From Streptomyces sp. NRRL F-5122 (GTDB taxonomy: Bacteria > Actinomycetota > Actinomycetes > Streptomycetales > Streptomycetaceae), in contig NZ_LMWH01000070.1 in assembly GCF_001507435.1 (NCBI RefSeq), forward strand, positions 102,363 through 166,362: 64,000 nucleotides of DNA, written 5' to 3'. A model generated the notes under the pieces. It saw only the letters and a list, made by a program, of their open reading frames with translations. It was not told where the DNA came from and searched no databases. Position numbers and translations under genes: made by a program. Positions 46,553 to 55,030 of this stretch are shown piece after piece (position 1 is the stretch's first letter; every line of letters starts with the position of its first letter).

Positions 46553-48271
46553 GTGGCGGAACGGAGCACGGCTGCCGTCGACGTGGCAGACAACAGCGGT
46601 GACGAGCCGCTGACCGCCAAGGCGGGCCAGTCCACGTCCGACGGGCCGACCCAGGACCGGGAGCGGGACACGGACGGCGGCGAAGCGGAGGGGAACGGTG
46701 TGACCGACCGTCCCGCGAAGGCATCGCCGCCCGACTTGCACAGCGGTCATAAGCTCGCCGGACGCTATCGCCTCGAGGAGTGCGTCACCCGTCTGGACGG
46801 ATTCAGCAGTTGGCGTGCGGTGGACGAGAAACTCCGCAGGGCCGTCGGCGTACACATCCTTCCCGCGGACCATGCACGGGCTCGTTCCGTGCTGGCCGCG
46901 GCGCGCTCCTCGGCATTGCTCGGCGACCCGCGCTTCGTACAGGTGCTGGACGCCGTCGAGGAGAACGACGTCGTCTATGTCGTGCACGAGTGGCTGCCCG
47001 ATGCCACCGAGCTGACGACACTGCTCGCCGCGGGACCGCTGGAGGCGCACGACGCGTACCACATGGTCACCCAGGTCTCCCAGGCGATGGCCGCCGCTCA
47101 TCGCGAAGGCCTGTCCCATCTGCGGTTGAACCCGGGCACCGTGCTGCGCACCTCCTCGGGTCAGTGGCGGATCCGGGGTCTCGCCGTGAACGCCGCACTG
47201 CGCGGCATCGGCTCGGACACCCCCCAGCGCACGGACACCGAGGCCATCGGCGCACTCCTCTACGCAGCGCTCACCCAGCGCTGGCCGTACGACGACGACG
47301 CCTACGGTCTGTCCGGGCTGCCCAAGGGCGTGGGCCTCATCGCGCCCGACCAGGTCCGTGCCGGCGTCCACCGAGGTCTGTCCGAACTCTCCATGCGGGC
47401 ACTGGCCAACAACGGCGCCACGGCGTCCCGTCACGAGACCCCTTGCACCACGCCCGAGGAACTGGTGAAGGCGGTCGGGGAGATGCCCCGCGTCCGCCCG
47501 CCGGAGCCCACGTTCACGGCCCCGCCCGAGTACCAGCGCACGACGTACCAGCAGGGCACCTACGGGCGCCCCTCGGCCCGTCCTGGCGTCTCCCAGCCCG
47601 TGGCCGCGCCGCCGCCCCCGCTGCAGACCCCGACCGGCAAGGCGCTCAAGTGGGTCGTCTCCGCCCTGCTGATCGTTGCGCTGGGGCTCGGCAGCTGGCA
47701 GCTGGCGGACGCGCTGATGGACCGGGGGGAGAAGTCCAACGACACGCACCAGACGCAGACGACCGACGGCAACGACAAGAACGGCGACAAGCCGAAGCCT
47801 GTTGCGCCCATAAAGATCCAGGGCGCACAGGAGTATGTCGCCAAGGGTGACGCCCAGGCACCCGGAGATGTCGCAAAGACCTATGACGGCGACAGCTCCA
47901 CCTACTGGCGGACCAAGCGCTACAACGAGGGCCCGCCGCTGGCGCCCTACAAGCCGGGCGTCGGCATCGTCTACGACCTCGGCTCGGCCCAGGAGCTCAC
48001 CTCCGCGTCGATAGGTCTCCGGTACACGGGCGACCACACGACGGTCCATCTCTACGCCACGGACTCACTGACGCCCTCGACCGGAGTCGACGGGATGAAG
48101 GAGATCGGAACCGCCACGACGAGCGGGGACTCTCTGACGGTGAAGACGAAGAAGGCGGTGAAGAGTCAGTACGTGCTGCTGTGGATCACGGATGTGCCGC
48201 AGGCGCCCGGTGACGGTTACAGCAGTGCCGGCTACAAGCAGGCCATCACCGACGTGAAGTTCACGGGCTGA
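46553..48271 (+). CDS. Membrane pseudokinase with discoidin-like C-terminal domain
   Basis: A 572-residue protein. A protein-kinase-like domain runs about residues 66-260, but the catalytic loop reads SHLRLNPGTVLR where HRDLKPxN is expected, so the catalytic Asp is missing, and DFG is replaced by IRGL. This marks it as a pseudokinase comparable to the C-terminal half of M. tuberculosis MviN. One TM helix lies at about 363-385, and the extracytoplasmic end (about 425-572) resembles an F5/8-type discoidin domain. Likely scaffold for MurJ. GTG start. Confidence 0.9.
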   Translation: MAERSTAAVDVADNSGDEPLTAKAGQSTSDGPTQDRERDTDGGEAEGNGVTDRPAKASPPDLHSGHKLAGRYRLEECVTRLDGFSSWRAVDEKLRRAVGVHILPADHARARSVLAAARSSALLGDPRFVQVLDAVEENDVVYVVHEWLPDATELTTLLAAGPLEAHDAYHMVTQVSQAMAAAHREGLSHLRLNPGTVLRTSSGQWRIRGLAVNAALRGIGSDTPQRTDTEAIGALLYAALTQRWPYDDDAYGLSGLPKGVGLIAPDQVRAGVHRGLSELSMRALANNGATASRHETPCTTPEELVKAVGEMPRVRPPEPTFTAPPEYQRTTYQQGTYGRPSARPGVSQPVAAPPPPLQTPTGKALKWVVSALLIVALGLGSWQLADALMDRGEKSNDTHQTQTTDGNDKNGDKPKPVAPIKIQGAQEYVAKGDAQAPGDVAKTYDGDSSTYWRTKRYNEGPPLAPYKPGVGIVYDLGSAQELTSASIGLRYTGDHTTVHLYATDSLTPSTGVDGMKEIGTATTSGDSLTVKTKKAVKSQYVLLWITDVPQAPGDGYSSAGYKQAITDVKFTG

Positions 48272-48299
48272 GCGTCACGCTGAGGGGGGAGGGGGTCCG

Positions 48300-49007
48300 A
48301 TGGCTCATGAGGCCGGATACGGCGATACCAGCGATCAGGACCTTCTCGCCCGTCATGTCGAGGGCGATCCCGATGCCTTCGGCGAGCTTGTGCGGCGCCA
48401 CCGCGATCGGCTCTGGGCCGTGGCGCTGAGAACGCTGGGAGACCGCGAAGAGGCCGCTGACGCCGTCCAGGACGCCCTCGTCTCGGCTTACCGCGCCGCC
48501 CACACCTTTCGCGGCCAGTCGGCCGTCACGACCTGGCTGCACCGAATCACCGTGAACGCCTGCCTGGACCGTGCCCGGAAGGCGGCCTCCAGGAAGACCT
48601 CACCGGTCGACGACACGGAGCGGCTGGAGCAGTTGCTGGAGCCGCACGAGTCGGCCTCCGCACCGGCCGAGCGCAACGACGTCCACCGTCAGCTGGTGGA
48701 GGCGCTGGGCACCCTGCCGGCCGACCAACGGGCCGCTCTCGTCCTGGTGGACATGCAGGGTTACCCGGTCGCGGAGGCCGCCCGCATTCTCGACGTGCCG
48801 ACCGGGACGGTGAAGAGTCGCTGTGCCAGAGGCAGAGCCAGACTCCTGCCGCTCCTGACCCATCTGCGTACAGAAGGCCGGGACGACCGAAACTCGGGCG
48901 ACGGACGGAACCGGACGCAGGGGACGTCCGTCCCACCCGCAGCGGGACCACAGGATTCAGGGCCAAGCGATTCAGCTGCTGTGAAGGGCGGAGGTGGGCG
49001 AGCGTGA
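48300..49007 (+). CDS. sigM: ECF sigma factor SigM
   Basis: A 235-residue ECF sigma factor. Region 2 spans about residues 20-90 (DPDAFGELVRRHRDRLWAVA, DREEAADAVQDALVSAY, TTWLHRITVNACLDRARK) and region 4 about 130-185 (LPADQRAALVLVDMQGYPVA, GTVKSRCARGRARL). The gene lies between the pseudokinase and anti-sigma gene, upstream of trxB, exactly as sigM in mycobacteria and S. coelicolor. The stop overlaps the anti-sigma start (GTGA), so the two are co-translated. Strong GGGGGAGGGGGT RBS. Confidence 0.95.
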   Translation: MAHEAGYGDTSDQDLLARHVEGDPDAFGELVRRHRDRLWAVALRTLGDREEAADAVQDALVSAYRAAHTFRGQSAVTTWLHRITVNACLDRARKAASRKTSPVDDTERLEQLLEPHESASAPAERNDVHRQLVEALGTLPADQRAALVLVDMQGYPVAEAARILDVPTGTVKSRCARGRARLLPLLTHLRTEGRDDRNSGDGRNRTQGTSVPPAAGPQDSGPSDSAAVKGGGGRA

Positions 49008-49933
49008 CATCCACGACCGACGCAGCCGGGCATCCGGACGTCGAGGAACTCTCCGACCTCAGCGAAGGTCTTCTTCCGCCTTCCCGTACCGGAGAGGTAC
49101 GACGGCACCTGGAAGGCTGTGCTCTCTGCTCCGACGTGTACGACTCCCTCGAGGAGATCAGGAGCATCCTGGGCGCGCCACCGGAGCCTTCGCTCATGCC
49201 TGACGATGTTGCGGAGCGGATCGACGCGGCCTTGGCCGCCCAGGCACTGCTGGACGCGACCACACCTGCCGCCATGGACACCCCGTCCGACGCTCCTGCC
49301 GCCGCACATGTTTCACGTGAAACATCGCCCTCTTCCGCGTCCGGCCGTCCCTCGGGACACGCTGCCGCAGCCACCGGACCGGGGCGCTCGCCGCGGAAGC
49401 GCCGAACCGGTCGCCGGACCGTCGCCCTCACAGCCGTTCTCACGGTCGGGGCACTGGGGCTGGGCACGTTCCTGGTGCAGACCCTGGGCAATGACTCGAG
49501 CAAGACTCCATCGACGGCCATCGGGGCGCAGACCGACGCCGCGCACACCTACTCCGAGGGCACCCTGCAGAACCAGGTGACGACGTTGCTCAGCGGAGAG
49601 GGAAGCGGAAGCGCCCGCCCCGAGAGCGCCAAGCCCTGGGGCATCGAGTCCGCGGACGGCAACACGGGGTCGTCGGGCATGGGCCACAACAAGACCTTCG
49701 GCGGTACCACCGTCACCGTGCCGAGCTGTATCGAGCAAGCCATCCGGACGAACCAGACCGTGCTTGCCGCCGACGAGGGTGTGTACCAGGGGAAGGTCGT
49801 CTTTCTCGTCCTCACTCCCGACGCCTCCGACAGCACTCGTGTCACCGCTTACATCGTCGATGCGACGTGTGTGAAGCAGGCCTCGGCCACCCCCGGCAAG
49901 GTGCTGCTGAACCAGTCCTACTCCCGCTCCTGA
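49004..49933 (+). CDS. Anti-sigma factor (SigM antagonist), single-TM
   Basis: A 309-residue membrane protein. The N-terminal anti-sigma domain has HLEGCALC (H-x3-C-x2-C, about residues 35-42), the metal-binding core of ZAS proteins. A long linker precedes one TM helix (VALTAVLTVGALGLGTFLV, about residues 144-163), then an extracytoplasmic region without a known domain. Overlap with sigM marks it as the cognate regulator. A parS site is embedded in the linker sequence. It starts with GTG at 49004. Confidence 0.9.
   Translation: MTSTTDAAGHPDVEELSDLSEGLLPPSRTGEVRRHLEGCALCSDVYDSLEEIRSILGAPPEPSLMPDDVAERIDAALAAQALLDATTPAAMDTPSDAPAAAHVSRETSPSSASGRPSGHAAAATGPGRSPRKRRTGRRTVALTAVLTVGALGLGTFLVQTLGNDSSKTPSTAIGAQTDAAHTYSEGTLQNQVTTLLSGEGSGSARPESAKPWGIESADGNTGSSGMGHNKTFGGTTVTVPSCIEQAIRTNQTVLAADEGVYQGKVVFLVLTPDASDSTRVTAYIVDATCVKQASATPGKVLLNQSYSRS
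49309..49324. promoter_or_regulatory. parS site inside anti-sigma gene
   Basis: Exact TGTTTCACGTGAAACA within coding sequence, where the frame reads HVSRETS. It lies in the poorly conserved linker between the ZAS domain and TM helix, where the protein can tolerate the fixed sequence. Confidence 0.94.
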
Positions 49934-50017
49934 GACGTCCCCCGTACGAAGGTTCCCGCCTCGATACCCCTTTGGTATCCGTGTACGGTGACGGGTTTCC
50001 GTGTGCCCGGACACGGT

Positions 50018-50044
50018 GGGAATGCGGGCCCCTTAGGATCCGTT
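50018..50044 (+). promoter_or_regulatory. SigR-type promoter of trxB-trxA
   Basis: GGGAAT at 50018-50023 and GTT at 50042-50044 are separated by exactly 18 bp, the canonical spacing for the disulfide-stress sigma factor SigR. In S. coelicolor trxBA is a classic SigR target. Located 70 bp upstream of the trxB start. Confidence 0.88.
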
Positions 50045-50113
50045 GGGTGGGGTGAGAGTCAAAGAGAGCCTCCACCGAGTAGCAGCCAGACTCCAGAGAC
50101 GAGGAATCAAGCC

Positions 50114-51085
50114 GTGAGCGACGTCCGTAACGTGATCATCATCGGCTCCGGCCCCGCCGGCTACACGGCGGCGCTTTACACCGCGCGGGCCTCGCTGAAG
50201 CCGCTGGTGTTCGAGGGTGCCGTCACCGCGGGCGGTGCATTGATGAACACCACCGAGGTGGAGAACTTCCCCGGCTTCCAGGACGGCATCATGGGCCCTG
50301 AACTCATGGACAACATGCGAGCCCAGGCCGAGCGCTTCGGTGCCGAGCTCCTCCCGGACGACATCGTCTCGGTCGACCTCACCGGTGACATCAAGACGGT
50401 CACGGACACCGCCGGCACGGTCCACAGGGCAAAGGCCGTCATCGTCGCCACCGGCTCTCAGCACCGCAAGCTGGGCCTGCCCAACGAGGACATCCTCTCC
50501 GGCCGCGGTGTCTCCTGGTGTGCCACCTGTGACGGGTTCTTCTTCAAGGACCAGGACATCGCCGTGATCGGCGGTGGAGACACCGCGATGGAGGAGGCCA
50601 CCTTCCTCTCCCGGTTCGCCAAGTCCGTGACGATCGTGCACCGCCGTGACACCCTGCGTGCCTCCAAGGCGATGCAGGACCGCGCCTTCGCCGACCCGAA
50701 GATCAAGTTCGTCTGGGACAGCGAGGTCGCGGAGATCAAGGGCGACCCGAAGCTGGAGAGCCTGACGCTGCGCAACCTGAAGAGCGGGGAGCTCACCGAG
50801 CTGCCTGTGACCGGTCTGTTCATCGCGATCGGCCACGACCCCCGCACCGAGCTCTTCAAGGGCCAGCTGAACCTGGACGAGGAGGGCTACCTCAAGGTGG
50901 ACGCCCCCACGACCCGGACCAACCTCACCGGAGTCTTCGGCGCCGGCGACGTCGTCGACCACACATACCGCCAGGCGATCACCGCGGCCGGCACCGGTTG
51001 CTCCGCCGCCCTGGACGCCGAGCGCTTCCTCGCCGCTCTCGCAGACAGCGAGCAGCGGGCCGAGCCGGAGAAGACCACCGTCTGA
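50114..51085 (+). CDS. trxB: Thioredoxin reductase
   Basis: A 323-residue flavoenzyme that reduces thioredoxin with NADPH. The FAD loop [20 protein letters not shown] is at about residues 5-24. The redox centre [10 protein letters not shown] has Cys136 and Cys139, and the NADPH loop [15 protein letters not shown] follows. A second FAD motif (GVFGAGDV) is near the C-terminus. The start is a GTG at 50114; longer upstream readings run through the SigR promoter and are excluded. trxA follows 40 bp later. Confidence 0.97.
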   Translation: MSDVRNVIIIGSGPAGYTAALYTARASLKPLVFEGAVTAGGALMNTTEVENFPGFQDGIMGPELMDNMRAQAERFGAELLPDDIVSVDLTGDIKTVTDTAGTVHRAKAVIVATGSQHRKLGLPNEDILSGRGVSWCATCDGFFFKDQDIAVIGGGDTAMEEATFLSRFAKSVTIVHRRDTLRASKAMQDRAFADPKIKFVWDSEVAEIKGDPKLESLTLRNLKSGELTELPVTGLFIAIGHDPRTELFKGQLNLDEEGYLKVDAPTTRTNLTGVFGAGDVVDHTYRQAITAAGTGCSAALDAERFLAALADSEQRAEPEKTTV

Positions 51086-51125
51086 CCCCCTTCCCCCATC
51101 GCACCACCGAGTTAAGGAGCCCGCC

Positions 51126-51458
51126 GTGGCCGGCACCCTGAAGAATGTGACCGACGACTCCTTCGAGCAGGACGTCCTCAAGAGCGACAAGCCCGTCCTG
51201 GTGGACTTCTGGGCCGCCTGGTGCGGTCCGTGCCGCCAGATCGCGCCGTCCCTCGAGGCGATCGCCAGCGAGTACGGAGACAAGATCGAGATCGTCAAGC
51301 TCAACATCGACGAGAACCCGGCCACCGCAGCCAAGTACGGTGTCATGTCGATCCCGACCCTGAACGTGTACCAGGGTGGCGAGGTCGCCAAGACGATCGT
51401 CGGCGCCAAGCCGAAGGCCGCGATCGTCCGCGACCTCGAGGACTTCATCGCCGAGTAG
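51126..51458 (+). CDS. trxA: Thioredoxin
   Basis: 110 residues, normal thioredoxin size. The redox motif WCGPC (residues 32-36) is in VDFWAAWCGPC, with the conserved cis-Pro in MSIPTL (about residue 77). GTG start with AAGGAG upstream. Co-transcribed with trxB from the SigR-type promoter. A parS site and terminator follow. Confidence 0.97.
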   Translation: MAGTLKNVTDDSFEQDVLKSDKPVLVDFWAAWCGPCRQIAPSLEAIASEYGDKIEIVKLNIDENPATAAKYGVMSIPTLNVYQGGEVAKTIVGAKPKAAIVRDLEDFIAE

Positions 51459-51486
51459 GACCCGCGCCGCCGAACCGAAGCGGCGA

Positions 51487-51502
51487 TGTTTCACGTGAAA
51501 CA
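51487..51502. promoter_or_regulatory. parS site (exact consensus)
   Basis: TGTTTCACGTGAAACA, exact, directly next to the terminator stem in the convergent gap between trxA and the GNAT gene. Confidence 0.96.
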
Positions 51503-51536
51503 CGAATGGGCCAGCCCTTGAGGGCTGGCCCATTCG
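51503..51536. terminator. Bidirectional terminator after trxA
   Basis: A perfect 15-bp stem (CGAATGGGCCAGCCC and complement) with a 4-base loop, touching the parS site. Serves trxBA and possibly the opposing GNAT gene. Confidence 0.92.
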
Positions 51537-51576
51537 TATAAAGGGGAGAGGGCTGCGTAGGCGCCCTCTCAGAAGC

Positions 51577-52194
51577 TCACAGTGGCCGCAGCGCGGGTTC
51601 CTTCTGTACGGCCCCCAGGAGGCGGTCCAGCGCCAGCTCGACGTCCTCCTTCCAGGAGAGCGTCGTGCGCAGCTCCAGCCTCAGCCGCGGGTACGTCGGG
51701 TGGGTGCGTACCGTCTTGAAGCCCACCGCAAGGAGATGCTCAGCGGGCAGAAGGCACGCGGGTTCCTTCCAGCGAGCGTCGCCGAACGCCTCGACCGCCT
51801 TGAATCCTCGCCGCAACAGATCCTTGGCGACGGTCTGAACCATCACCCGGCCAAGCCCTTGGCCCTGATACCCGGGCATGATGTAGGCGGTCATCAACTG
51901 CACCGCATCCGGGGACACCGGACTCGTGGGGAACGCCGTGGACCGAGGAACATACGCAGGGGGTGCGTACAGCACGAACCCCACCGGTACATCGTCCACA
52001 TAGACCACCCGGCCACAGGATCCCCAGTCGAGCAGGACGGCCGAGATCCATGCTTCCTTCTCCAGCGAGGAGGTGCCGGACTTTACCGCTGCTTCGCCGC
52101 TGACGGGGTCGAGCTCCCAGAAGACACACGCCCGACAACGATGGGGAAGGTCCGGAAGGTTGTCCAGCGTGAGCGGTACGAGCCGACGCCCCAT
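51577..52194 (-). CDS. GNAT-family acetyltransferase
   Basis: A 205-residue protein. The N-terminal half is unusual: CRACVFWELDP near residue 20. The GNAT acetyl-CoA loop is PGYQGQGLGRVMVQT (about residues 110-124), followed by GFKAVEAFGDAR. Family genes are conserved beside parB in Streptomyces; role unknown. ATG 52194 is chosen; frames upstream are discussed for the adjoining gap. Confidence 0.85.
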   Translation of the reverse strand: MGRRLVPLTLDNLPDLPHRCRACVFWELDPVSGEAAVKSGTSSLEKEAWISAVLLDWGSCGRVVYVDDVPVGFVLYAPPAYVPRSTAFPTSPVSPDAVQLMTAYIMPGYQGQGLGRVMVQTVAKDLLRRGFKAVEAFGDARWKEPACLLPAEHLLAVGFKTVRTHPTYPRLRLELRTTLSWKEDVELALDRLLGAVQKEPALRPL

Positions 52195-52521
52195 GAAGGC
52201 AGTTCCTCGCTTCCTTCGCCCGCAGTTCCACGGACGGCTGTCAGAGTGCTCCGCTCCCTGAGCATGCTGCCGACGAACCCGCCGACCGCTCCCAAGCCCA
52301 GGCCCGCAGTCACCAGTCCGGTACGGCTCATGGTTCGCAAGGCCTCCGCCTCCCCGATGAAGGTGCTCCCGGGTGGATGCGCCATACCCGAACGCATCGT
52401 ATCCACGATGCGATTCCATCGATACCGCCTGAAAGCAAAGAGCGGGCCGTGTTCCGGTACACACCGGACACAGCCCGCTCTGATGGTCGACGGCACAGAA
52501 CCCGTTGTGCCATCGGTCGAC
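52195..52521. other. GNAT-parB gap with possible leader frame and parB terminator
   Basis: 327 bp. The left part carries a minus-strand frame (Met at 52385) reading MAHPPGSTFIGEAEALRTMS and then GLVTAGLGLGAVGGFVGSML, a single-TM-like stretch, before running out of frame into the GNAT gene and stopping at 52083. It could be a small membrane-protein gene overlapping the GNAT start; support is weak. The right part holds the parB terminator (52439-52481). Confidence 0.4.
52439..52481 (-). terminator. Terminator after parB
   Basis: A long imperfect hairpin: AGAGCGGGC pairs with GCCCGCTCT and an inner CCGGT with ACCGG, 40 bp downstream of the leftward parB stop. Ends the parAB transcript. Confidence 0.82.
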
Positions 52522-53625
52522 TCAGTCTTCCGGCTCCTCCGAGTTCTCATCCACCAGGCTCCGCTCAAAGACGGGTCCCTCACCCGGTGCAAGGGTGCCT
52601 AGGATCCGCTCCAGGTCATCCATCGAGGCAAACTCGACGGTGATCTTGCCCTTCTTCTGCCCGAGGTCGACCTTGACCCGGGTCTCGAAGCGATCCGAAA
52701 GCCGTGTCGCCAGATCACTCAGAGCCGGGGAGACCCGGCCGCCGGCGCGGGGTCCCTTGGAACGCGGAGCGCTCTGCGGCCGTGACCCCATCAGCGTGAC
52801 GATCTCTTCGACGGCTCGCACGGACAGCCCCTCGGCCACAATCCGATGGGCCAGGCGGTCCTGCTCCTCCGAGTCCTCCACGGACAGCAGGGCTCGGGCA
52901 TGTCCTGCCGACAGCACCCCCGCGGCGACCCTGCGCTGGACCGCCGGCGACAGCTTCAGCAGGCGCAGGGTGTTGGAGACCTGCGGGCGGGAACGACCGA
53001 TGCGGTCCGCCAGCTGATCATGAGTGCAGTTGAAGTCCTTGAGGAGTTGGTCATAGGCGGCCGCCTCCTCCAGCGGGTTCAGCTGGGCCCGGTGCAGGTT
53101 CTCCAGAAGAGCGTCCAGGAGGAGCTTCTCGTCATCCGTGGCCCGCACGATCGCCGGGATGAACTCGAGACCGGCCTCACGGCAGGCCCGCCAACGGCGC
53201 TCACCCATGATGAGCTCATAGCGGGAGGGAGCGACCTGTCGCACCACGATCGGCTGGAGAAGGCCGACCTCCTTGATGGAGGTGATCAGTTCGGCGAGCG
53301 CATCCTCGTCGAACACTTCTCGGGGCTGCCGCGGGTTCGGCGTAATGGTGTCGAGGGGCAGCTCCGCGAAATGAGCACCGAGCGGCGGCGTGGTCGTCTC
53401 CGCTGCATTGCTCGCCGACGGCTCCTCGGTTTCATGTGAAACCGGCGCGAGGGTGGTCACCTTCGCGGCCGCCACCCCCCGCTCCGTGATCAACACGGGT
53501 GCCGCAGCGGGGGATCCGGACGTGCCGCTGCCCCCCGCACCCGAGGTCACCGTCTTTTCGCCCGTCGGGGCGGCAGGGATCAGCGCGCCTAGACCGCGAC
53601 CCAACCCCCTCCGTCGCTCGCTCAC
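52522..53625 (-). CDS. parB: Chromosome-partitioning protein ParB
   Basis: A 367-residue CTP-dependent DNA clamp that loads at parS. N-terminal domain: [10 protein letters not shown] (about 97-106) and the CTP-binding GERRWRA (141-147). A helix-turn-helix (about 185-210, [20 protein letters not shown]) reads parS, and the C-terminal dimerisation region ends near RILGTL. The start [17 protein letters not shown] is the ParA-stimulating basic motif. The ATG overlaps the parA stop by 4 bp. A degenerate parS (53428) lies within the gene. Confidence 0.97.
   Translation of the reverse strand: MSERRRGLGRGLGALIPAAPTGEKTVTSGAGGSGTSGSPAAAPVLITERGVAAAKVTTLAPVSHETEEPSASNAAETTTPPLGAHFAELPLDTITPNPRQPREVFDEDALAELITSIKEVGLLQPIVVRQVAPSRYELIMGERRWRACREAGLEFIPAIVRATDDEKLLLDALLENLHRAQLNPLEEAAAYDQLLKDFNCTHDQLADRIGRSRPQVSNTLRLLKLSPAVQRRVAAGVLSAGHARALLSVEDSEEQDRLAHRIVAEGLSVRAVEEIVTLMGSRPQSAPRSKGPRAGGRVSPALSDLATRLSDRFETRVKVDLGQKKGKITVEFASMDDLERILGTLAPGEGPVFERSLVDENSEEPED
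53428..53443. promoter_or_regulatory. Degenerate parS-like palindrome in parB
   Basis: GGTTTCATGTGAAACC keeps the TTTCA/TGAAA arms but has CATG instead of the central CACGTG bases, so ParB affinity would be much reduced. It encodes VSHET in the linker before the ParB N-terminal domain. Confidence 0.4.
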
Positions 53626-54695
53626 TGGATCCCCTCCACCATGCTCTGTTCCGTCTGGGCGCCGAGGTGGGCCTGCTGCTCGTCGTAGTGGACGCCAACA
53701 CCCTTCAGCGCGATTTCACGTGCCGCCTCAAGATACGAGAGAGCGCCACTCGACCCTGGATCGTAGGTCAGCACCGTCTGCCCATAACTCGGGGCCTCGG
53801 AGATTCGGACCGAGCGCGGAATGCTCGTCCTGAGCACCTCGTCGCCGAAGTGGGTCCGCACCTCTTCCGCCACCTGGGATGCCAGTCGCGTCCGCCCGTC
53901 GTACATGGTGAGCAGGATGGTCGACACATGCAAGGCGGGGTTGAGGTGCCCCCGCACCAGATCAACATTCCGCAGCAACTGCCCCAAGCCCTCCAGCGCG
54001 TAGTACTCGCACTGAATGGGGATGAGTACCTCCTGCCCCGCGACCAACGCGTTGACCGTCAGCAGACCGAGAGAGGGCGGGCAGTCGATGAGGACGTAGT
54101 CCAAGGGCTGCTCGTAGCTCTGGATGGCCCGTTCCAGCCGGCTCTCCCGCGCCACCAGGGACACCAACTCGATCTCCGCACCGGCGAGATCGATCGTGGC
54201 GGGGGCGCAGAAGAGACCTTCGACATCGGGGACAGGTTGGACGACCTCGGCGAGCGGTTTGCTCTCCACCAGCACGTCGTAAATGGAGGGGACTTCGGCG
54301 TGATGGTCGATCCCCAGCGCAGTGGAGGCATTGCCCTGAGGGTCAAGGTCGATCACCAGAACCCGGCCACCGTGCAGGGCGAGCGAGGCGGCAAGGTTGA
54401 CGGTCGTCGTGGTCTTGCCCACCCCACCCTTCTGGTTGGCGACCACGATGACACGGGTCTGCTCGGGTCGCGGCAGCCCCTCGCCGGCGCGCCCCAATGC
54501 CTCCACCGCAAGTTGGGCAGCACGACCGATGGGAGTGTCGTCCATCGGGGGCGGTGTTTCACGTGAAACATCGTCCCCCATCGACTCGGTACGGGGACCG
54601 GGGACCGGATCGGTCATCGGTCCCGCGATGTTGGCGTCGGACCGCAAGGATTCACTCTCCTCGACTTCAGGCTCGCTATGAACAGAGCCTCCCAT
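53622..54695 (-). CDS. parA: Chromosome-partitioning ATPase ParA
   Basis: A 357-residue deviant Walker ATPase that moves ParB-parS complexes, needed for origin positioning at hyphal tips. The deviant Walker A KGGVGKTT is at about residues 90-97 after VIVVANQ; Walker B-type [14 protein letters not shown] follows. The start is uncertain: this Met gives 357 residues, but the frame is open to a GTG at 54902 whose first codons are themselves a parS site, and Met at 54617 or 54581 would remove the variable N-terminus. Overlaps parB by 4 bp. Confidence 0.95.
   Translation of the reverse strand: MGGSVHSEPEVEESESLRSDANIAGPMTDPVPGPRTESMGDDVSRETPPPMDDTPIGRAAQLAVEALGRAGEGLPRPEQTRVIVVANQKGGVGKTTTTVNLAASLALHGGRVLVIDLDPQGNASTALGIDHHAEVPSIYDVLVESKPLAEVVQPVPDVEGLFCAPATIDLAGAEIELVSLVARESRLERAIQSYEQPLDYVLIDCPPSLGLLTVNALVAGQEVLIPIQCEYYALEGLGQLLRNVDLVRGHLNPALHVSTILLTMYDGRTRLASQVAEEVRTHFGDEVLRTSIPRSVRISEAPSYGQTVLTYDPGSSGALSYLEAAREIALKGVGVHYDEQQAHLGAQTEQSMVEGIQ
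54555..54570. promoter_or_regulatory. parS site inside parA
   Basis: Exact TGTTTCACGTGAAACA in the variable N-terminal part of parA; on the coding strand it reads VSRET. The reading is compatible with any of the proposed starts upstream. Confidence 0.94.
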
Positions 54696-55030
54696 GCCTT
54701 CGGGGTCGTGAACCAGTGAGGTCTGGCCTTCTGTGGAGAAATCCACCTCTGTGGACAACTCTGAGCCCTCCACGGGGGACAAAACGCCGTGAGTGGACGG
54801 TTCACGTAGGGATCCGAGGGGCTTGCGTTCGCGGGGTTCGGCCGCAGCCCGGCCGCGACTGATGATGCCGTGGAGCAGTGAGCGACGTTTCACGTGAAAC
54901 ACGATGCACAGCAGCTCCGGCCAGGCCTTTGCGACACTCCGAGATGCATGGGTTTGGCAGCTTGTGTGGCGTACGACTGATCGTCGAGACGGGTCAGTCC
55001 GTCACTCCGACGACAGGATCGCTCAGGTTC
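54696..55030. other. parA upstream region (promoters, parS)
   Basis: 335 bp between rsmG and the chosen parA start. It should hold the parA promoters, one of which is sporulation-induced in S. coelicolor. It contains the parS at 54886. If parA starts at the upstream GTG (54902) most of this region is coding. The minus-strand translation 54696-54902 is hydrophilic and poorly family-like. Confidence 0.5.
54886..54901. promoter_or_regulatory. parS site upstream of parA
   Basis: CGTTTCACGTGAAACA, one base from consensus, about 190 bp before the chosen parA start; closest good parS to oriC in the window (about 6.5 kb). Confidence 0.93.
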
